Positions 10,801 through 21,058 of a stretch of DNA of 64,000 nt are shown here, piece after piece. The number at the start of each line of letters is the position of its first letter. Positions within the stretch are counted from its first letter, which is position 1. The DNA comes from Unio delphinus. Lineage: Eukaryota; Mollusca; Bivalvia; Unionida; Unionidae. The notes beneath the pieces were generated by a model. That model was not told the DNA's origin and did no database searches. It saw only the letters and a program-made list of their open reading frames with translations. The stretch is taken from the NCBI GenBank assembly GCA_029339505.1, contig JAQISU010000210.1:14517501-14581500 (forward strand), written 5' to 3'. The translations under genes and the position numbers were made by a program.

Positions 10801-12891
10801 TCAATTACCGCAGTGCGGAGGTTCCTGGGTTTTTGCAGTTATTATAGGCGGTACGTAAGAAACTTTGCCGATATTGCAGCTCCCTTACATCAGCTAACGA
10901 CAAAGAATTCAGTTTTCCACTGGACAGAATTACATCAGGCGGCATTCGAAAAATTGCGTAAAGCGCTTTCCTCTGCACCAGTGTTGGCTGTACCGGACTT
11001 CAATAGCCCCTTTATACTCGACACAGATGCGAGTGGTGAAGCCATAGGTGCTGTCCTGTCCCAGAACATAGATGGCAAAGAAAGAGTGGTAGCTTACGCT
11101 AGTCGGTGTTTGGACAGGACAGAACGTCAGTACTGTGTCACTCGTCGTGAGCTGTTGGCTGTCGTACATTTTATTCGTCACTTTAAGACATACCTTTATG
11201 GGAGAAATTTCAAGGTACGCACTGACCACAGTAGCCTGCGATGGCTCATGAGCTTCAAAGAGCCAGAGGGACAGTTGGCCCGTTGGTTGGAGCAGTTATC
11301 AGAATATGATTTTGTGATAGAACATCGCCCTGGAACTAAACATGCCAATGCTGATGGCTTGAGTCGCTTACCTTGCAGCGGGTGCAGATACTGTAGCAAA
11401 TGTAGCGTGGGATTATCTGCTATACGGCTAGACAGTGGGATACATTTTGGAGGGATACAGAGACAAGATGCTACTTTGTCACGAGTAATTAGTTGGGTTG
11501 AGAGGCAGCAACGCCCTGCATGGGAAGAGGTATCTGGGAATAGCGCAGAAGTTAAGGCGTTATGGGGGACATATAAATTATTAGAGATGTCAGACGGGAT
11601 ACTTGTGCGAGTTTGGCTAGATCGTTCTGGAAAGCCAGTTAAAAGGTTCATCGTCGTACCATACAGTTGGCGGCGTGAAGTGCTAAAACAATGCCATGAT
11701 GGAGCCGCCGGGGGACATTTAGGTGTCGACAAAACCCTCAGTAAAGTGCGTCAACGTTACTATTGGCCCGGTATGCGGGATGATATACGTGACTACTGTG
11801 CGACATGCTCCGTTTGCGCTCAGCATAAAAGTCCCAAGCAGAAGCGCCGGGCGAAACTTCAGGGCATATCGGCTGGTGAAGCAGGAGAGCTAGTAGCCTT
11901 GGATATTTTGGGACCCCTTACGAAGACAGACGAAGGCAATGCATATATCCTGGTAATTGGAGATCATTTCACTAAGTGGATAGAGGCGGTGCCTCTACCT
12001 AATATTGAAGCCATCACGGTTGCAAGAGCGTTGTTGGATAATTTTATTTGTAGATTTGGTGTACCTCGTGTACTATTATCTGACCAAGGCCGACAGTTCG
12101 AAAGTGCCGTATTCAAAGAGCTCTGTGTAATGTTAGGGATTAAGAAAACGCGAACGTCTCCCTATCATCCGCAATGTAATGGGATGGTGGAACGGTATAA
12201 CAGAACGTTATGCCAGATGCTTGCAGCATATGTAGATGATAAACCAGAAAACTGGGACCAGTACCTTTCTCTTACGAGCATGGCCTATCGTGCATCTGAG
12301 CACACTTCCTCTGGATTCACCCCAAACAAGCTGATGCTGGGTAGAGAAGTGATTCTCCCTACAGATCTTCTAGTTGGCAAAACACCAGACGAGGCCCCAA
12401 AGAATCTGTCTCAATTTGTGGCAAATTATAGAAATGCAATGTGGGAGGCAAACGAAGAAGCACGAAAACAATTAGGCACAGCTATTCGGCATCAGAAAGT
12501 CGCCTATGATCTCAAGGTTCACGGCCAGTCTTTTAGTGATGGTGACATGGTGTGGTTGCACCAGACACTAAGAAAGAAAGGTAAATCACCTAAACTTATG
12601 GTCAAATGGACTGGACCGTGGCGAATTGCAAAGAAGATAACGGATGTTACATACCTGATTGCACGGACCGATCATAAGGCGACTCAGATTGTTCACTTCA
12701 ACCGACTAAAACCATGCTTGGTGCGACCTGAGAGTGAACACCAAGACACCGATGGCCAGGAAAATATGCACGATAGCGGTGATGAAACCGATAGGGAAGA
12801 AGAGGAATCACCATATCCAATTACAGCCCAAAGGGCCAAGTTAATGGAACAAAGAAGGGCGCGACGAAGAAACGATGCTGTGTTGTACTAA
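7861..12891 (+). CDS. gag-pol: Gag-Pol polyprotein of the Ty3/gypsy element, 1676 aa, one frame
   Basis: Gag covers about residues 1-440. It has a retrotransposon-gag region near 165-340, a coiled coil near 365-395 and one zinc knuckle C415-x2-C418-x4-H423-x4-C428. The aspartic protease has D485-T-G. Reverse transcriptase has D845 and the YLDD at 907-910. RNase H has D1056 in TDAS. Integrase has a zinc-binding part (H1279, H1286, C1316, C1319), a catalytic triad D1348, D1408 and E1444 with the exact 35-residue spacing, and a GPY/F-like module around WTGPW (1583-1587). Gag and Pol are fused without frameshift or stop, unlike elements that shift frame. All catalytic residues that I can check are kept, so it may be active. 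The start is the first ATG of the open frame after the leader. There is no envelope gene. Confidence 0.95.
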   Translation: MATGRGTPTSLLNTPLPQSVHWRLLSPLSPIDRRPRKLIDVDSGVQCYATSTPCEADSGNVRARDGWAEDLRFRTIKESVPENVKADIYDRTTYSVSKGASSSPTDSLLQTIDTLITDKFDRLSTTMGHLLTKCSNGSRSEVKEVRETPDFQLSRKVETAKTELCASAPPTRNKATVKADIYDGSQPFLDYMTHFEHCAMINEWSETEKGLRLAACLRRDALQVLTDLQVQPGQVEFEKLKTSLEARFAPRNQDEYYKAQLRSCFRKKGETLPELGQTIQRLVSLAYPGCPPDIRDRLAKDHFLGAVQDENLKLEIWRHHPSSLQESIRVGVEWEAFLRAGVRQKPVSSACRGYEESEDKDDDSTNITEIARLEAKVEELIKQNKKLTEKHQDALGRWHESGDKQRDSRRTGVQCWNCNGRGHYQSECTKPLNRYNERWRTRGQREGDSRRTRTENAKPVRYVNEEPGLYTQCCVNGVELALLADTGAAVSIISKRRYETLGHIKPKLNAVDTQLISASSNKIETYGQAEFCIAWTGVRRRHVFVVADIRPDGILGLDFFRLHKCDISITQCTLQMQGLKLPCHFAGSMGCHRITLAENIIVPAETEVITRGWMANVGCGKLATESVLEPLSMFRHETKILVARAVIKTMDGTVPIRLLNPTKEVVNLQAGVCCAEASAALSTQIVESQKPDSNSSLPSHLTELFEKSSVHLTPDEARGLSKQLSEFCTVFAKDDDDLGRTNLIKHTVKTGNTAPIRVPPRRLPFQLRQEIDIQVDDMLRKGVIEPSVSPWAAPVVLVAKKDGKKRFCVDYRALNAVTEKDAYPLPRIDDSLDSLSGMSWFSTLDLMSGYWQVEIEQADRPKTAFATRRGLYQFKVMSFGLRNAPGTFERLMEAVLAGLQYEVCLIYLDDVIVFGSTFNQLLERQARVFTRLLGAGLKLKPSKCTLCAREVRYLGHAISAAGVATDPEKVAAVLKWPTPKSITAVRRFLGFCSYYRRYVRNFADIAAPLHQLTTKNSVFHWTELHQAAFEKLRKALSSAPVLAVPDFNSPFILDTDASGEAIGAVLSQNIDGKERVVAYASRCLDRTERQYCVTRRELLAVVHFIRHFKTYLYGRNFKVRTDHSSLRWLMSFKEPEGQLARWLEQLSEYDFVIEHRPGTKHANADGLSRLPCSGCRYCSKCSVGLSAIRLDSGIHFGGIQRQDATLSRVISWVERQQRPAWEEVSGNSAEVKALWGTYKLLEMSDGILVRVWLDRSGKPVKRFIVVPYSWRREVLKQCHDGAAGGHLGVDKTLSKVRQRYYWPGMRDDIRDYCATCSVCAQHKSPKQKRRAKLQGISAGEAGELVALDILGPLTKTDEGNAYILVIGDHFTKWIEAVPLPNIEAITVARALLDNFICRFGVPRVLLSDQGRQFESAVFKELCVMLGIKKTRTSPYHPQCNGMVERYNRTLCQMLAAYVDDKPENWDQYLSLTSMAYRASEHTSSGFTPNKLMLGREVILPTDLLVGKTPDEAPKNLSQFVANYRNAMWEANEEARKQLGTAIRHQKVAYDLKVHGQSFSDGDMVWLHQTLRKKGKSPKLMVKWTGPWRIAKKITDVTYLIARTDHKATQIVHFNRLKPCLVRPESEHQDTDGQENMHDSGDETDREEEESPYPITAQRAKLMEQRRARRRNDAVLY

Positions 12892-13528
12892 GGTGCACAC
12901 ATACATTGTAAATGAGTTCAGATATGTCATGTGCTAGTAGCACTGACAATGAGTAAACTCCAAAATTTGAATAAGCGTCATACACCAGTAGAAACGGCAA
13001 ATAAAAGTTATAAATGGGTGGGTAATAATTTTTCCCCGTAATTATTACATGGATGGGTTGAGACATATTGTCTACGGGTGACAATTAAAAGCCGCGCAGT
13101 TACAATTAAATCAGAATGCGCCCAAAGGCTATGTAAATAATTTGATTATTGGTGTGATTATTTGTTTTATATTTTTTTTAAATTCTGTAACGACAGATGT
13201 CGGTCTTGATTGGGGTTTTATTATTGTATGTATTAGTTTTATAATTTGCAATCATGTGGTGTTAGAGCAGAAAAGTTCTAGAAGTTGTTGCTGCATGAGA
13301 CCAGGTGGTAAATTAAGTCTAGTTGTTTGAATTGTGCTTGGAGTTAAACATGGCTGAATTGAAAGAAAATAAGGGTATTATGTATGGGTGTTTGGAGGCT
13401 GGTGGACTATTTGTTTATTTTTATTTTTGTGTTGCTGTAGGGTACGGTTAAGTGGTGAAAAGATGATTGAAAAGGCAGTGTCAAGTCTAGCGTTCTGTTG
13501 GTGACAATAGGGTCGCGCCAGATGGGCG

Positions 13529-13606
13529 TTGAAGTCATGGTTGACTTATTTTTGAGGTTCTTAAGAGGTCGTGTTTCATTTGAAGAACGCATTCTCTAAC
13601 CTCGTG
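13529..13606 (+). repeat. Imperfect direct repeat, first copy, in the LTR element's 3' region
   Basis: It begins TTGAAGTCATGGTTGACTT, then shares GAGGTT, AAGAG, GAAGAACGC and TAACCTCGTG with 14042-14108, with small gaps between the shared words. Confidence 0.75.
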
Positions 13607-14041
13607 GGGTAGTACAGGACGGAACCTGTATTTTGTTTGTCATTGAACTGTTAGCGACTTGCCAGTTGAGAATTGATTTATACAGAGCACATTAAGAAGG
13701 AAGAAAGAAATCGTCTACACGCATCTTCATGATCATATATGGTTCAGCGAGGTTTGCATCATGCATAGTTTGACTTGTCTGCATGAATGGAATGGTGTCA
13801 ATTTGGAAAACTGTGAAGGACAATTCAAAGCACGTGTTAGTTATTTAGCAGCATGAAGAAATTGTAGTGCACACCACAATTATAGTTGAATCGTGATGTA
13901 ATAGTGTTCCAAACTTTAGCGTTTGGGGATAGGTTTTCTTAGGGATTTAGGTAACAACTGGTGTGGAATTTGTAGTGAATTAACAGTGAAAGAAACAAAT
14001 AGGATCGTGTGGCACAGACTGAGTTGAAAAATATTTGCGCA

Positions 14042-14108
14042 TTGAAGTCATGGTTGACTTGTTGGAGGTTAGTAAGAGAAGGTGTCTCTGAAGAACGCTA
14101 ACCTCGTG
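14042..14108 (+). repeat. Imperfect direct repeat, second copy
   Basis: Same ordered words as 13529-13606, about 510 bp downstream. The 11-bp length difference and scattered changes point to an old duplication within the element, kept in a young copy. Confidence 0.75.
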
Positions 14109-14504
14109 ATATGTACAGGTGTACCAAGGTCTATTAGGAGAACGTGTGTCCTGGTGGAAACGCAATCTCCAGACCAGAGTTTTAATGTAAAGAGGAATGG
14201 TTCTGGTTGCATTTGATGTCTGTTGTTAGAGACCTATGCTTAGACAAGTCAATTTCGAGGAAGTCGTGAGGGAGTTTGAACCCGACTAAGTGGTTGAAAC
14301 ATTATTTCATCTTGGATTCAACTTGTTTAGATTTGGATAGTTTATGTTGTTGTATATAATCATATTGGTAATCGTTTATCGGGTGTGGGGTTAAATTTAG
14401 AAAAAAAAAAAAAAAAAAAAAAAATACTTCAAATTGTGATTTAGATCACAGAAATGTGACGTTTGTGTCACTCGGGACGAGTGATCTTTTAAAGGCGGGG
14501 GTAA

Positions 14505-15132
14505 TGTAATAAATTTGGAGTAAGTGTTAGTGAATTTGAACCATGCTTGGGTCGTTAGTAGTGATTTTGGGTACAAGCCGAATGACTGTCCCTGGCATGG
14601 AGTAACATAGTCCATATTAAAATTCAGTGGTGTATACAAGTAGTGTGATTGAAAAGGCAGCATTTATGGTTGGAAATCAGTAAATTATAGAATGGAATCA
14701 ATAAGTTGGAACTTGGTAGGTACCGTTTATGTGGCCATAGTGGAAAATTGGCGTATGTATATGAGTGTGATACGCCGGAAATTCTGTGGATGGACTGGCC
14801 TAGGGTCGCGCAGTTAAATATTTCCCAGTTAGTAAGGGAATACTGGTGTAATTTCTATGGCATGACAAGCTATCGGTACGGAAAACGGATGATAATGAAG
14901 AAAAACCATGTAAAGGTGCAGTTAATGGACGTTTGGGCAAGTTGTCTCCTCTGGGTCGCCCATTGATTACAGCAAAGATTAATAATTATAGCAGACACGT
15001 CTTTCTTTCCATTTTACAACTCAAGTTGTATGGAAGTCTTTGGAAATTTGGGGAAAACATATGACTTCCAGCGTGACTCGCGCCAGGGTTTTGACACCGC
15101 TCGGTCAAGTGAATACCCCTGTGCTTGTAACA
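14505..15132 (+). repeat. 3' LTR (628 bp)
   Basis: Same length and, by eye, same sequence as the 5' LTR. It follows the polypurine tract and is followed by ATAC, the second target copy. Confidence 0.95.
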
Positions 15133-17560
15133 ATACTATAAATAGATCAATCAGACGTCTAGGATCTGCACAATTGGTATATTCTTGATCCTGTTAATGT
15201 TTTATCTGTGCGAATAAGATTCGGAGGATCTCAAAAGGGTAATGATTTAATATTGAATTTATGAAATGAGTTTGTTTATGAGTTTAAAAATATCCAACCA
15301 ATTATATTTATGTACGTTTCTTCCCGAGTGTTATTGGAAGTTCCTCCCCAATTTTCTTTACATTAATGTAAAATTGTCAGAACGTGGTTTTGTTGTTATG
15401 TCGTCTGTTGTTTTTGTTTTACTTTCCATCAATCGTTTATTCTGTATAAGCAAGACCTTATTCATCCGCAATATTTCGTACACTCGTATGTATATTTACC
15501 AGAAATATTTAAAATCAGTTTTAGTAAACATTACGTAATGGAAGTGATCTACTTTTATATGACACACATACCTCCAGGCTTATATCCAGATCACCGGGGG
15601 TCATAATAATAAAATAGTAGGGATGCTACGTAGAGTCGCTTTTAATTAACTTTCAGCCGGACTTGGGTAAATAACGGGAAAATAGTATGTTGGCCTAAAA
15701 TACCATTTGAGAAAGATGGAAACAGAAGGGTCATTTGATTTTAAGCCGCACATAAATAATAAAGGGTAATTGAACAGTATCCTGCCATATCAAAACATAT
15801 CGTATGGGGTATTATGACATATAATGTTTAAGGCATACACCTATTTACGACATGTTACATGCCCGCATACTAGTAGTAGCATTAACAATCGAAAAGTACT
15901 GACCAGTGGAAAATAAGACGTGAATTATGGAGTCCAGCGACCCAGTGGTTACTTTCGTAACCCGACCTATCTATTTTATTCAAAAATGAGTATCGCTATT
16001 CGTCACCGGGTTAGTCGATTAATCTGTTTGGCGGGTAATGTATGTAACTAGAAATTGGTTTGAAACAAAACACAAACAAATGTTGGTAACTTTATATGTA
16101 ACGTTTTGCCTTATGCATAGTAATCTAACCAGATGCTTCAAGTACTTTTTTATTCTGATTAGTATGTTTGCCTTATAATTTTCACTAAAGACTATCTGTT
16201 AGGTAATCCTGAGAAATCTGCATTGTTTCGGTCTGATTCAACATGCAATTACAATTTAGCATGTTCATGTACACATTTTATCAAAAACCAAACCCTGAAC
16301 ATTAACACAATCTAGATTCGATAAGCAGAGTAAAATAACATAACTGTAGGAGGTGAACGCAGAGTAAACGATATTTAGTGGTAAATGAGTAATTTAGTTT
16401 GAGTTATGAAAATTACAGTATGAAGATTAACCTCTAGAGTAAGAGACTAAATAATTTGACAAATTGTATCGTGCAAAAATACCTAAAAAAAAAATACCTC
16501 AATTAAAAATACCACAATAAAAAATACCTCAATAAAAAATACCTTAATAAAACTGAATCCGCCTTTATTAAAATGCGGTTAGAGAAACGTTTCTTGCTGA
16601 ATCGAAATATTTGCCACATACGTTCTTAAAATTTCACATAATTATCCAGACAAGAAGCATATACCGAAACATCTTTTCATAAAAATATGCCTAATGTATA
16701 AGCATTTTATAGTGGCATAATTTTAGTATTTGATGGGTAAAATACTACACTGTTATCGGCAGAGACAAATTACCTTGTTCATGAAAATCTGAAATTATCT
16801 AATTAATTCCTCAGATACAGGAGTTATGTTCATCAAAATGGTGATGTTTGCAGCGTCTCAACTGACCTCCCCCCCCTCAATTATACATAAGGATAAAACA
16901 TAGGAACTTAAATCATCCTAAGCTGGAGAGACAATACAGAACTCGTACGATTTAATGTTTGAGGCGGAAATTCCACAATATGTATTTTCTGCTACCTCTG
17001 ATTTGTTTAATAATGCATTTTAATTAATTGATACATTGAATTGTGGAAAAAATGTTGTTTGAATTTCAACATGTCAGTAAATAGGTAAATACTTGGATTA
17101 GAAATTGTTTCGAAATAAAATTTTGTGTAAGTCTAGTCTTTAGCTGGTTTGATTTATATATAATGAAATATCATATATATAGGTACATGTAATATTATAT
17201 TGCGAGATCCATTCTTGATGACGCAGCCTTTATGACAAGAGGCAAATATTACACAAGTAAATAAAAAAAATCTGAGTTTGAGGAGACGAGAGAACACGTA
17301 GTTTTGTGAGACAGTACTTTTTAGTCCTCGAATACAAAGAGAAAAAATGATAACGAGACAGAAAGAGGGAGACTGGATTTGGGTTGCACATTCAAACGTT
17401 GAATCAGCTTTCGAGATATGTTCATAATTACACCCGTTGCATTGTTTGTTAAATTGTAATAGAGACATGAAACCGTAAGAGTGTAAATAGGCATTGAGAA
17501 CGTTTTCATCGGGGGTTACGTGAGCAATATCTGTATCAACCTACCTTCCTCCCCCCCCCC
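15133..17560. other. Non-coding block shared with copy B, carrying the exon 1 deletion point
   Basis: It aligns to B 27001-30450 and then jumps at about 17262-17270 to match B from about 32975. No coding signal of its own. A short AAAAATACC-type tandem stretch lies at about 16480-16545, and homopolymer C runs lie at 16869 and 17550. Confidence 0.6.
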
Positions 17561-18300
17561 CACCGCTACACTAGGTTTGATGTTGTTGTAGGGTTTCAGC
17601 CATTTTCCAGCACAAGATAGGATACACATGGCGGTCATTACAAATGGTGGAGTAAGAGCCCCGGAAGACGCAGGAAAGTACCACCGACCCACGAAAAGCT
17701 ACAGGCAAGCTTTATGGTATCAGGGTACCAATTGTTTTTCCATAGACCTCAATGCTAATATTTGGAGAGATAAATATATTTTCTATCCTAATTTAGCATG
17801 CATCTCACACACTGTTATAGAGAACACTGTTAGATTGTCAATTTGATGATGACAAAACCAGGTACTCCATTGCATTTAAGAGAGATAACTCTGCTGTGCT
17901 GGAACTAGACAGGGGTATGAGTTATCTAGTCACAACATACCTATTTTCAGTCATGTCTATGACATTTTCAAAAAATCATAAAAAATACAAAATATGATCT
18001 GCATAGGAATTAACATAAATTCACATGTTGCCAAGAGGCTAAACTATTTTTAAGCCTAACAGAAAGTACAACTCTTACATAATCCACCAATCATAGGTTG
18101 TCTTGTTATTTAATTCTGATTGGCATGGACCCTACACCTTACGCTCCACCCACATGGACTTGCGCAATTGGTACCGTTATACCTTATAGCTTATCCATAT
18201 TGGCCGAATCCGAGACACGAACTCACTCAGATAGAAGTGAGATGGCAGTGATCCGTAACGGAAAGCGCTTTAGACCAGTCGGCCACTCGGGGCTTCGCCT
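17561..18300 (-). mobile_element. tRNA-derived SINE (copy A), interrupted by a MITE
   Basis: Read on the minus strand. The head holds an A-box-like TGGCCGACTGGTCTAAAGCG (complement of 18266-18285) and a B-box-like GAGTTCGTGTCTC (complement of 18212-18224). The body resumes after the MITE and ends in CAACAACATCAAACC near 17565. The uninterrupted relative lies at 33938-34193. Confidence 0.65.
17716..18183. mobile_element. 468 bp MITE with 19-bp inverted ends inside the SINE
   Basis: The left end GGTATCAGGGTACCAATTG and the complement of the right end GGTATAACGGTACCAATTG agree at 16 of 19 positions. TTAT flanks both sides (17712-17715 and 18184-18187). Copy B lacks it. It has no transposase. 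The superfamily is not clear from a 4-bp AT-rich target. Confidence 0.7.
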
Positions 18301-18303
18301 CAA

Positions 18304-18745
18304 TGTCTGATGAACTTTGTGTAGAGATATTTATCAACTCCATTAAATACAGCTAAAATATTACAGTTGTCTCTTATCACGTTAGGAATTTGTGTGTACA
18401 TCTGGGTAATATATATCACGTCAAAATTGTTATGTCTACCTCTGGAAGGTATTATTGCCGGATGTGATTGTTTATCCATCATGACATCATCGTATACATC
18501 CAAATTATTAATAAACCCATCAAAGACATCCACGGACAGTGCATCATCAATACCAGTAATACTATTAATGATATCATCACCGTCCTCCTTTATCATCTTT
18601 GCAATTTCGACGGAGCCAATAAATACAGTTTATCACATTTCAGCCATCTCTTATTAAACTAAGTAGCAGTTGCATTTTGCGACTTCTAGACGAAGGTATG
18701 ATAAACATTCTGAACTAATTTGGTATAGCAGCGTGATGTTTTATC
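18304..18745 (-). pseudogene. Maverick/Polinton packaging ATPase (A32/FtsK-HerA type), decayed, copy A
   Basis: The minus strand keeps a Walker B-like VYDDVMMDKQSHP, the motif SRGRHNNFDVIYITQ and then IRDN, diagnostic in order for the Polinton and giant-virus-like packaging ATPase. Upstream, the Walker A site reads SRSRK instead of GSGK, and stops interrupt the frame, so it cannot work. In live Polintons this enzyme is thought to package DNA. It sits next to an oppositely directed integrase, as part of one eroded element duplicated along with copy A. Confidence 0.75.
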
Positions 18746-19230
18746 GGTTGCCGTTCCCAAGTCGCTGAAAAATCAATTATATCCATATTACATAAATATA
18801 TAAATATAATAAATACTATGCATCTATATTATGCTAAATGCAGGGGAGGGGTACCCCTACATATACACTAACAACTATTAAAACAAAAAAATCACAGATC
18901 AACACTTTCGGGTAATTGTGAACAATGTGGAACAAAATAAATTAAAATGTATTCCCCCTAATAATTCAGTTATTATTAGACTAAAACGACGAGGTGATAT
19001 CGCAACAAAATTAGGAAACTTAACGGAAAATCAATATACATATTGGAGATGTAACATTAAGTCACGCATTATATTCAATAAGATAAATATTTAAAAGAAT
19101 CATTATCAAATTGATTCATGAGATCAGCGATGAAGGGTAAACTAGCATTATAGGCTGCTAATTATTAACCGATTATTAACAAAATGGAATCGAATTATTA
19201 CATCCCAAGAGGATTTTAAAAGGGCAAGTC
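18746..19230. other. AT-rich spacer between the Polinton ATPase and integrase relics
   Basis: No coding signal. It contains short shared words with the B interval at about 34700-34960. Confidence 0.4.
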
Positions 19231-20115
19231 TGCAATTTATAAACTTGTTGATGCGGCAGGTGTCAAACGTTATACTGCTGTAGCGTGTTTAGCACCACAA
19301 TCATTATGGCGAATGTATCTACCACCGTCTAAACGAATTCAGTACGCACATATCGATGTCAGCGTTCCTAACGAAGTTCGTCAAATCGATATTTTATTTT
19401 TATCACATTATACTATCAAAATTGGTAGACGTCAAATAAAGTACAAATACGCATTGACTGTCGTTGACATTGCGAGTAGATATAACGAAACAACATAATA
19501 TAAATAGATCGACAGCAGTTGTATTAGCATTTGAACGAATTTATCAACAAGGGTCTAGACCACAAGGTGATCGACAATTCAAAAACAAAATTACAGGTCT
19601 ATCCTGGCGATGAATTGCTTGAAGCAGTATCATCTCTGGTGAAAGCCACAATATAAAAATCAAACGAGGCCATACCTTAATTGGTCGTGATCAGGCAATC
19701 ATTGAATGATTTAATCGAAGACTAGATCAGCGGTTATTCGGATATCAAGACGCGAAGGAAGTAATTCAGGATACGAGATCTCGAGAATGGGTTGCAAGAT
19801 TACCAAGTATGATAAATGCATTATATAATGAAATTACTCGATCAACCAATATGATACCTTTTAATGAAATTACAAAAATATATAACCTAGTACAACGACG
19901 TTAATGTTCACCGCAGCCAGTATTAAACACTGTTCACGTAATATACTTGTATGAGCCGGGTAAACGTTAAGGTGATAGAAAAAGAGCGACTGATCCGATC
20001 TGGAGTATTACGACACTTACAATTTCCAGCATTGTTGGACATACGGGCAGAACTGCAATCTGTAGATTAGATTCAACTGCTGTTCAAGGTGGTTTAGTAC
20101 GTAAACAATTATAAG
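19231..20115 (+). pseudogene. Maverick/Polinton integrase (rve family), decayed, copy A
   Basis: A reading frame near 19240 has LVDAAGVKRYTA, and 19313-19498 gives the start of the DDE core (PNEVRQIDILFL, KYKYALTVVDIASRY). After a stop and frame changes come a frame with IGRDQAIIE, FNRRLDQRLFGYQ, EWVARLPSMINALYNEITR and, near 19950-20110, chromodomain-like C-terminal traces. The order matches Polinton integrases. TA and stop changes have destroyed it. It faces the ATPase relic head to head. Confidence 0.75.
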
Positions 20116-20132
20116 TAAAAAAAAAATTATCA

Positions 20133-20133
<1 letters not shown>

Positions 20134-20190
<57 letters not shown>
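20134..20190. repeat. (TA)n microsatellite
   Basis: 57 bp of TA. It lies at the point where copy B has a much larger AT, TC and TCTA repeat zone (35525-35995). Confidence 0.95.
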
Positions 20191-20192
<2 letters not shown>

Positions 20193-20229
20193 CATATGCC
20201 ATATACAAACGTCTTTGGTTTTACGTTAC

Positions 20230-21058
20230 GTTGGTTACGTGATCCGGATCTAACATAAATCAAAAAAGAGAACGTGAATACATCAATTACACATGGCATA
20301 ATAACGTACAGTGTTAAGAATCAAATCCATGATAAAAGAATAATCAACGAATTAAAATACAAAAGTTCTAATGATTAGATTTTCTAATAAATTCAAGTTC
20401 AAATCCTGTTGGAAAATCTATATAACAAAGACGATGATGTAAGTTGAAGTATGTTCAATTTATATACAGTTCCTTGTAGAAACACAACATTTAACACCCC
20501 AGTATTGGAAATCCAAATACGATTTTGATAAAATGCATGGGACCAATAATTATGTATCAGCATATCAAATAGTTCCAGAGAAACGAAATGCAGATTAATA
20601 TCTTAAAATCCAAGTTAACTGAGGAAAAGTTAACATGGATTCTAAAACAATCTACACCAAAAGAAATTACATAACGTCAGATGTAAAATCCAAACACCAA
20701 GAATATGTCATTGAAACAACGATTATATCGTATTATAATACTCAGTTTCAGAAACATCCCCAAATTGCGAAATCCTAAATTGATGTAAGGTATCACGCGC
20801 TCTTAGAATGACGCTAATGAGAACCAACAATTTTACTTTAAGAACAACAATGTGTTTACTACTGTATTCACTAGTCCCATCTTGACCTGGACACGGACCA
20901 ATCATTTTAAAATTAAAAAAAAACTTGTATACGTGCCGAACACTCAAATTAAATCAAGGACATGCTCTAGATAAACATGACTTGTTTACCAAATCAGAAT
21001 TCAGGAGTAACGAATGTCTGTTTAAATATCATAAAGTACATTATACTTTTAACAATAT
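20230..21058 (+). pseudogene. Decayed reading frame next to the Polinton integrase, product unknown
   Basis: Plus-strand frames give THGIITYSVKNQI near 20285 and, from about 20440, QYWKSKYDFDKM, SAYQIVPEKRNAD, LKIQVN and TKRNYITSDVKSK with only a few stops. Copy B (38480-39000) keeps similar words (YWNSKYDF, LKIQVN, TKRNY, SDAKSK) through different base changes. This suggests a former protein, plausibly another Polinton gene, but I cannot name it. Confidence 0.35.

Larger units (their letters stand above)
12892..14504 (+). other. 1.6 kb non-coding 3' part of the LTR element, ending in the polypurine tract
   Basis: No ORF of note and no trace of env. A poly-A tract of 23 bases lies at 14401-14423. 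The polypurine tract AAAGGCGGGGGTAA (14491-14504) directly precedes the 3' LTR. A module of about 70-80 bp occurs twice (13529-13606 and 14042-14108). Confidence 0.8.
6556..15132 (+). mobile_element. Intact Ty3/gypsy LTR retrotransposon, 8577 bp
   Basis: Two 628-bp LTRs flank an internal part with one open gag-pol frame. The element is bordered by ATAC at 6552-6555 and 15133-15136, a 4-bp target duplication. The LTRs start TGTAAT and end TAACA. I see no difference between the LTRs, so the insertion is young. Copy B has the matching empty site at about 26992-27004, where the flanks run on directly. Confidence 0.95.

Noticed and set aside
12892..14504. Envelope gene in the LTR element
   Set aside because: No frame above about 90 codons and no signal peptide plus membrane anchor pattern, so I call it a retrotransposon without env.
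18367..18662. Two + strand ORFs (96 and 64 codons)
   Set aside because: They are shadows of the minus-strand Polinton ATPase, whose motifs are clear.
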